Shown here: positions 5,608 through 6,611 of the stretch, in pieces
Layout of the letters: every line of letters starts with the position of its first letter
Position numbering within the stretch: position 1 is the stretch's first letter
Origin: Dehalococcoidia bacterium
GTDB taxonomy: Bacteria > Chloroflexota > Dehalococcoidia > Dehalococcoidales > RBG-16-60-22
Direction: 5' to 3'
Length of the DNA: 6,611 nt
Assembly (NCBI GenBank): GCA_013202615.1
Contig: JABMRL010000004.1
Coordinates: forward strand, 1 to 6,611
Notes under the pieces: model-generated
Told to the model about the DNA's origin: nothing
What the model saw: only the letters and a program-made list of their open reading frames with translations
Database searches by the model: none
Made by a program: the position numbers and the translations under genes

Positions 5608-5997
5608 ATGCCGAAGTACTGGTTTGACCACGTTCATTTAATTAGCCGTGACCCCGTAAAGACCGCCGATTTTTACGAAAAGAACTTTGGTACCAAAAGA
5701 GACGGCTCCATGGAACTTCCCGATGGCCGTGTCCTCACGTCAACGGCACTTGACGGGGCGTCAATCAAGGCGACAAATCCCAGAGCCGAGCCACTGGTGC
5801 CCAATACGCTGCCGGAGGGCCTTGGACTCGAGCATTTTGGATTCAGAACCGACAACCTGGAAGAAGCTGTGGCGGAGTTGAAAGCGAATGGAGTAAAGTG
5901 CGTCATGGAGATAAAATCCATCCGTCCAGACACTAAAATAGCTTTTTTTCTCAGCCCCGAAGATATATTAATTGAGCTACTGGAAGTCAGCAGCTAA
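5608..5997 (+). CDS. VOC superfamily (glyoxalase/bleomycin resistance fold) protein
   Basis: This 129-residue protein is the length of a single vicinal-oxygen-chelate unit made of two beta-alpha-beta-beta-beta modules. AAGGAGGT (5594-5601) lies 6 nt before the ATG. Module 1 begins WFDHVHLISRDPVKTADFYEKNFG (5-28), with His8 as the likely first metal ligand. Module 2 begins LGLEHFGFRTDNLEEAVAELKANG (72-95), with His76 as the likely second. It ends AFFLSPEDILIELLE, where Glu123 fits the last metal-ligand position. The His/His/Glu pattern fits methylmalonyl-CoA epimerase, lactoylglutathione lyase-like enzymes or ring-cleavage dioxygenase relatives. Nothing in the sequence selects among them, and no mutase gene is adjacent to favour epimerase. 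It follows the D-2-hydroxyacid dehydrogenase on the same strand, so a role in 2-oxo- or 2-hydroxyacid chemistry is possible but unproven. Confidence 0.88.
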   Translation: MPKYWFDHVHLISRDPVKTADFYEKNFGTKRDGSMELPDGRVLTSTALDGASIKATNPRAEPLVPNTLPEGLGLEHFGFRTDNLEEAVAELKANGVKCVMEIKSIRPDTKIAFFLSPEDILIELLEVSS

Positions 5998-6061
5998 CTT
6001 TAATATCAGGATATCGCCGGTTCGAGGTCGACGGGTTATGCCGTTTTGCGGGGGAGTTGCC

Positions 6062-6358
6062 TCAATTCAAGCGCCGCTGCCCGACCGCATTGCTAAATCG
6101 CGCCTTCACCTGCTCCAGGGACAGGCCGCTGATAGCCATTAACTTCCGTCTGCCGCTCAGCCCTTGTTCAATCTCCAGATTGCTTCTGCTTATCTGAAGA
6201 ACATCGCTGAGAAATTTTACCAGCTCCTGGTTGGCCCTGCCCCTGACCGGCGGCGCGGCAACTTTCAACTGCCATATGCCGTCTTTTTCGCCCTGCACCT
6301 CGTTGCCGCGGGCGTTGGGATGAACCTGCACCCAGATTTTTATCTTTTCTGTAGCCAT
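6062..6358 (-). CDS. DUF167 / UPF0235 (YggU-like) protein
   Basis: From the ATG at 6358 this is a 98-residue protein, the usual size of the small DUF167 family (E. coli YggU, archaeal MTH637). The family hallmark is clear: AAPPVRGRANQELVKFLSDVL (34-54), matching the consensus A-P-P-v-d-G-x-A-N-x-x-L-x-x-x-L. It is followed by a G-x-S-G-R-x-K element (GLSGRRK, 66-72). The N-terminal strand IKIWVQVHPNARGNEV also matches. The biochemical role of the family is unknown. Start choice is uncertain: in-frame ATGs also exist at 6373 and 6370, and none has a Shine-Dalgarno. 6358 gives the best fit to the usual N-terminus. The gene is convergent with the VOC gene (64 bp between ends, no clear terminator) and divergent from the M20 gene. 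Confidence 0.88.
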   Translation of the reverse strand: MATEKIKIWVQVHPNARGNEVQGEKDGIWQLKVAAPPVRGRANQELVKFLSDVLQISRSNLEIEQGLSGRRKLMAISGLSLEQVKARFSNAVGQRRLN

Positions 6359-6421
6359 GCAGACGTACATCATTGTAACAGCCAGGGCAAGATAATTACT
6401 ACCTCACCAGTTCAAAAATCA

Positions 6422-6451
6422 TGGAAATACTACGGGACATTGGGCTATAAT
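6422..6451 (+). promoter_or_regulatory. Possible promoter for the M20-family gene
   Basis: A perfect -10 TATAAT (6446-6451) has a weak -35 candidate TGGAAA (6422-6427, 4 of 6 matches) at an 18 bp spacer. The predicted start near 6458 gives a leader of about 40 nt before the TTG at 6498. Confidence 0.5.
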
Positions 6452-6497
6452 AGAGGTTGTACCTGTTTAAATTTCTACCAGCAACGGAGTGTTTCAA

Positions 6498-6611
6498 TTG
6501 GATGTCAGCGAACTGAAAGCCAGAGTTGTCAGTGAGATAGAAAATAATCGTGACGAGCTCAAAGAGTTGAGCTTGAGGATACACGCTAATCCCGAGATTG
6601 CTTTCCAGGAA
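6498..6611 (+). CDS. M20-family amidohydrolase/peptidase, N-terminal fragment (cut by window edge)
   Basis: The frame starts at TTG 6498 and stays open to the right edge (38 codons). GGAG (6486-6489) lies 8 nt before the TTG; an in-frame GTG at 6489 overlaps that site and is a poor start. After a charged helix (SELKARVVSEIENNRDELKELS) the fragment reads LRIHANPEIAFQE, which matches the conserved N-terminal element (IHxxPELxxxE) of M20D-type zinc amidohydrolases. These include N-acyl-amino-acid, hippurate, indole-acetyl-amino-acid and p-aminobenzoyl-glutamate hydrolases, which release free amino acids from N-acyl conjugates in the cytoplasm. The zinc ligands lie beyond the window, so the assignment rests on this motif, the start position and the promoter-like sequence upstream. 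Confidence 0.75.
   Translation, partial: MDVSELKARVVSEIENNRDELKELSLRIHANPEIAFQE

Overview
This window looks like ordinary bacterial chromosome. It carries seven protein genes that can be assigned to families, one small regulator and one tRNA, with no sign of an insertion sequence, CRISPR array or phage module. Most genes have strong AGGAGG-type ribosome binding sites, two start with TTG, and the promoters are classic TTGACA/TATAAT-like pairs with 17-18 bp spacers. The tRNA encodes its own CCA. The mix of stand-alone amidohydrolase, class III aminotransferase, Ldh_2 dehydrogenase, D-2-hydroxyacid dehydrogenase and VOC genes would fit a heterotrophic Chloroflexota (Dehalococcoidia-like) or a similar sediment or groundwater lineage. 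That placement is an inference from overall flavour; no marker gene proves it.

Layout: a metal-dependent amidohydrolase (minus strand) runs off the left edge, lacking only its last residues. Across a 232 bp divergent promoter region lies a glutamate-1-semialdehyde aminomutase-like PLP enzyme (plus). A 276 bp gap without a convincing gene ends in a well-formed promoter with three TGTCAYA boxes spaced exactly 20 bp apart, which drives a tiny XRE-type DNA-binding protein (plus). Convergent with it is a malate/L-lactate dehydrogenase-family (Ldh_2) oxidoreductase (minus). Its promoter is back to back with that of tRNA-Arg(CCU) (plus). Next come a D-isomer-specific 2-hydroxyacid dehydrogenase and a VOC/glyoxalase-fold protein (both plus), a DUF167/YggU protein (minus), and the first 38 codons of an M20-family amidohydrolase/peptidase (plus, cut by the right edge).

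How the genes may work together: almost every gene appears to be its own transcription unit, with alternating strands and separate promoters, so operon logic is weak. The metabolic genes share a theme of small organic and amino acid turnover: two hydrolases, an aminotransferase-fold enzyme, and two unrelated 2-hydroxyacid/2-oxoacid oxidoreductases on either side of the tRNA. The substrates cannot be read from the sequence. No previously undescribed multi-gene system is evident. The most interesting signals are the phased operator-like array in front of the small XRE regulator, a perfect 11 bp inverted repeat inside that gene, and active-site deviations in the amidohydrolase and the aminotransferase-fold enzyme.
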